Assembly: GCA_024636955.1 (NCBI GenBank)
Contig: JAGXGB010000012.1
Span: forward strand, 1-64,000
Source of the DNA: Bacteroidales bacterium
GTDB lineage: Bacteria; Bacteroidota; Bacteroidia; Bacteroidales; Lentimicrobiaceae
Reading direction: 5' to 3'
DNA: 64,000 bases
Position numbers and translations under genes: made by a program. Under the pieces are notes generated by a model that saw only the letters and a list, made by a program, of their open reading frames with translations, did no database searches and was not told the DNA's origin. Each line of letters begins with the position of its first letter. Position 1 is the first letter of the stretch. Positions 62,191 to 64,000 of the stretch are shown here, piece after piece.

Positions 62191-63750
62191 ATGATGAAAC
62201 CGCGAAGTGCCTTTCTACCAGTCCTGGCTTCACTGCTCATAATGCTGGCATTAAATTCAGTAGCTCAAAAGAAACCTGTACGGCTTGAGTTGCCTGTAAA
62301 GGACAATACTGAAGTGTACAAGGTAGTCCCTCTTGATGATAATGGCTGCGCTATCCTTTTTTTAAGCAGCGAAAATGCCAAAGACGGACAGATGATATGG
62401 GTAACTTCAATGCTTGATGTTAAACTCAAGGAATTCCAGCGCTTCAACTTCAGTTTGCCTAAAGGTTACATCCTTGAGGAAGCGCTCTATAACAACAACA
62501 GGTTATTAGCTTTCTTCTATACTAAAAAGGCGTCGGCTGATACTAATTTCTATCTCGTTGACTTTAATCTCAATGATAGCTCGCTCATCCAGCTGAATTA
62601 TCCTGTTCCGGGAAGAGCGGGTATATCGCATTTCTATATGACCAATGAATATGCCATTGCCGGTATTAATACTCGTGACGACAGGTCAATGATATTAAAA
62701 TATAGCCTTAAAGACCAATACATAAATATAATATCACCAGGAATATCTGGTAAAACCATCATTGAATCAGCGGGTATCAATAAAATGAATGGCGGCTTTT
62801 CAGTTATATTAAGAACCACCCAGTCAGCTAAAAAACGAAATTATTACCTTGTTAAATTCAACAGGGGAGGAGAGCCCTATTTTTCGCACATGTTCAGCAA
62901 ATTTGAGGATCTGATGATCAATAATGCCTATATGCATGAAATTGACAAGCAATCTGACATTATAATCGGATCATACGGAACCAGCAGCAGAACCCGTAAT
63001 ATTGACGGGTATGATATGGTTGGAGTTTCCTCTACAGGATTCTTTTCTATAGTTATTAATGAGCGGGGTGAGGAAATTGTAAATACTTATGATTTCACCG
63101 AGTTCGACAGGTTTTACCGTTACCTGCGGCGACCTGCAGAAATAGCTCCACGCAGATCATTATTACGCAGGGGCGATCGTGCGCCCAGCGATTATTCCTC
63201 TGATCACAACCTGCTTTCGCATGAAATACTAAAGCATAATGGTGAATACATTTTCATGGCTGAAGCATATTATCCTGAGTACAGAACCGTTACAACCATG
63301 GTTTACGATTACTATGGCAGGCCTTACCCGTCAACTTACTCAGTTTTTGAAGGCTTCAGATATCTTACAACCTTCATAGCCGGTTTTGATGATAATGGTG
63401 AGCTTAAATGGAATAATGACCTTGAGCTAACTGACAAACTCACTCAGAGCCTACGGGAGAGGGTAACACCATACATTGTTGATTCTACAAGCTTGATGCT
63501 GTGCTATGTTGATGGTGACAGGATTGCATACAAAATGATAGACAGGGGCCAGAGTCTTTCTAATGTTGCATACACTAAAGTTGATCCGCTTAGCAGACAC
63601 GATAAGGTACAGCGTGAATCAAACAGTTATATACTTCCGTGGCATAAGGATTATTTCCTCATTTACGGCTATCAAACTGTGCGAAACACATATACTTCTG
63701 AAAGAGCCCGGAGTATTTTCTACATGTCAAAAATGGCTTTCAGGCTGTAG
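62191..63750 (+). CDS. Secreted protein of unknown function
   Basis: The protein has 519 residues with a signal peptide (about 1-26, ending VAQ). The ATG at 62194 is an equally good start. The mature part has repeated beta-rich segments (VYKVVPLDDNGCAILFLSS, NRLLAFFYTKK, GGFSVILRTT, DIIIGSYGT) suggestive of a beta propeller, but no known family signature. An Arg-rich stretch near residues 310-330 is notable. Located downstream of dnaK but with its own promoter. Confidence 0.8.
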   Translation: MMKPRSAFLPVLASLLIMLALNSVAQKKPVRLELPVKDNTEVYKVVPLDDNGCAILFLSSENAKDGQMIWVTSMLDVKLKEFQRFNFSLPKGYILEEALYNNNRLLAFFYTKKASADTNFYLVDFNLNDSSLIQLNYPVPGRAGISHFYMTNEYAIAGINTRDDRSMILKYSLKDQYINIISPGISGKTIIESAGINKMNGGFSVILRTTQSAKKRNYYLVKFNRGGEPYFSHMFSKFEDLMINNAYMHEIDKQSDIIIGSYGTSSRTRNIDGYDMVGVSSTGFFSIVINERGEEIVNTYDFTEFDRFYRYLRRPAEIAPRRSLLRRGDRAPSDYSSDHNLLSHEILKHNGEYIFMAEAYYPEYRTVTTMVYDYYGRPYPSTYSVFEGFRYLTTFIAGFDDNGELKWNNDLELTDKLTQSLRERVTPYIVDSTSLMLCYVDGDRIAYKMIDRGQSLSNVAYTKVDPLSRHDKVQRESNSYILPWHKDYFLIYGYQTVRNTYTSERARSIFYMSKMAFRL

Positions 63751-63831
63751 CATACTAAGCCCTGATACCAAGCCTTAGCGTAATTACGTATTGCTTTCAT
63801 ATGCTTGCATGCTGATAGTCAGTCATGTGGC

Positions 63832-63856
63832 TCAATATTTTATTTCATAATATTGA
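63832..63856. other. A/T-only-rich hairpin in the 3' spacer
   Basis: TCAATATT (63832-63839) and AATATTGA (63849-63856) form a perfect 8-bp stem with a 9-base loop. It may be a weak terminator; A/T-rich DNA makes such stems by chance too. Confidence 0.35.
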
Positions 63857-63939
63857 ATGCTGTACTTTAATTGAGTAACTTTATTGATTATTAATTGTTT
63901 CGTAATGGCATTTTGATATTCACCAAAAACCACCAATAA

Positions 63940-64000
63940 ATGAAAGTAAACGTTTACGTTTCAGCGTTCTTATTTACGCTTCTTATTAGTACAACCGCAT
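63940..64000 (+). CDS. Start of a secreted protein (cut by window edge)
   Basis: The ATG at 63940 opens a frame of 20 codons that runs off the window. It encodes MKVNVYVSAFLFTLLISTTA, which looks like a signal peptide. Nothing more can be said of the product. Confidence 0.6.
   Translation, partial: MKVNVYVSAFLFTLLISTTA

Overview
The window looks like chromosomal DNA from a member of the Bacteroidota, probably a Bacteroidales-like lineage. The evidence is an Oar-type TonB-dependent receptor with a carboxypeptidase-like regulatory domain, several lipoproteins with Bacteroidota-style lipoboxes, a GldN/PorN-like tail on one lipoprotein, the hpt-adk-obgE gene order, little sign of Shine-Dalgarno sites, and many copies of the Bacteroidota -7 promoter element TAnnTTTG about 20 to 50 bases ahead of the ATGs judged most likely. 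The DNA is A+T-rich. I found 48 protein genes (the last cut by the window edge) and no rRNA, tRNA, CRISPR array, prophage or intact insertion sequence.

Layout. 1-336: a 33-bp tandem repeat array and a leader. 337-9440: envelope and secreted proteins (AsmA-like, CapA-like, a lipoprotein with an LpxR-type barrel, a short-chain dehydrogenase, a secreted NPP-type phosphodiesterase) and an Xre-pentapeptide-repeat regulator. 9581-18450: the TonB receptor, an NlpC/P60 hydrolase, a PgpH-type HD phosphodiesterase, and a WbqC-like/GT39-like pair. 18580-28486: two thioredoxins, a stand-alone transposase-type zinc ribbon, threonine aldolase, a short molybdopterin-oxidoreductase homologue, CinA, a universal stress protein, a nucleoside phosphorylase, a SirB1-like protein and glutamate dehydrogenase. 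28670-36775: an apparent operon of two very large proteins that join receiver-like domains to a PEP-synthase-type ATP-grasp domain, followed by a PatB C-S lyase. 36818-43977: GH25 lysozyme, secreted and cytoplasmic GH13 enzymes, an aspartic protease with PDZ domain, and PurC. 44052-53612: a TPR membrane protein, a GldN-like lipoprotein, an M16 peptidase, an O-methyltransferase, PurE, then hpt, a double-length adenylate kinase, obgE, a PAP2 phosphatase, a small holin-fold membrane protein and a NimA-like flavoprotein. 53713-64000: a metallopeptidase/propeller/barrel protein, an RluA-type synthase, PanB, a proline-rich small protein, a lipoprotein, DnaK, a secreted protein of unknown function, and the signal peptide of one more gene.

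Two things stand out. First, the ATP-grasp pair at 28670-35587 has lost any recognisable phosphohistidine and PEP-binding domains and instead carries a shared, unfamiliar C-terminal module plus receiver-like domains; the first protein also has two copies of a sensor module otherwise seen on histidine kinases. This is the best candidate for an undescribed signalling or phosphotransfer system. Second, many genes here are followed by degenerate tandem copies of their own 3' ends, stop codon included (units of 23 to 55 bp). This pattern recurs at unrelated genes and is not explained by any feature type I know.

All functional calls come from reading motifs by eye. No database search was run, and family names given from memory should be taken at the stated confidence.
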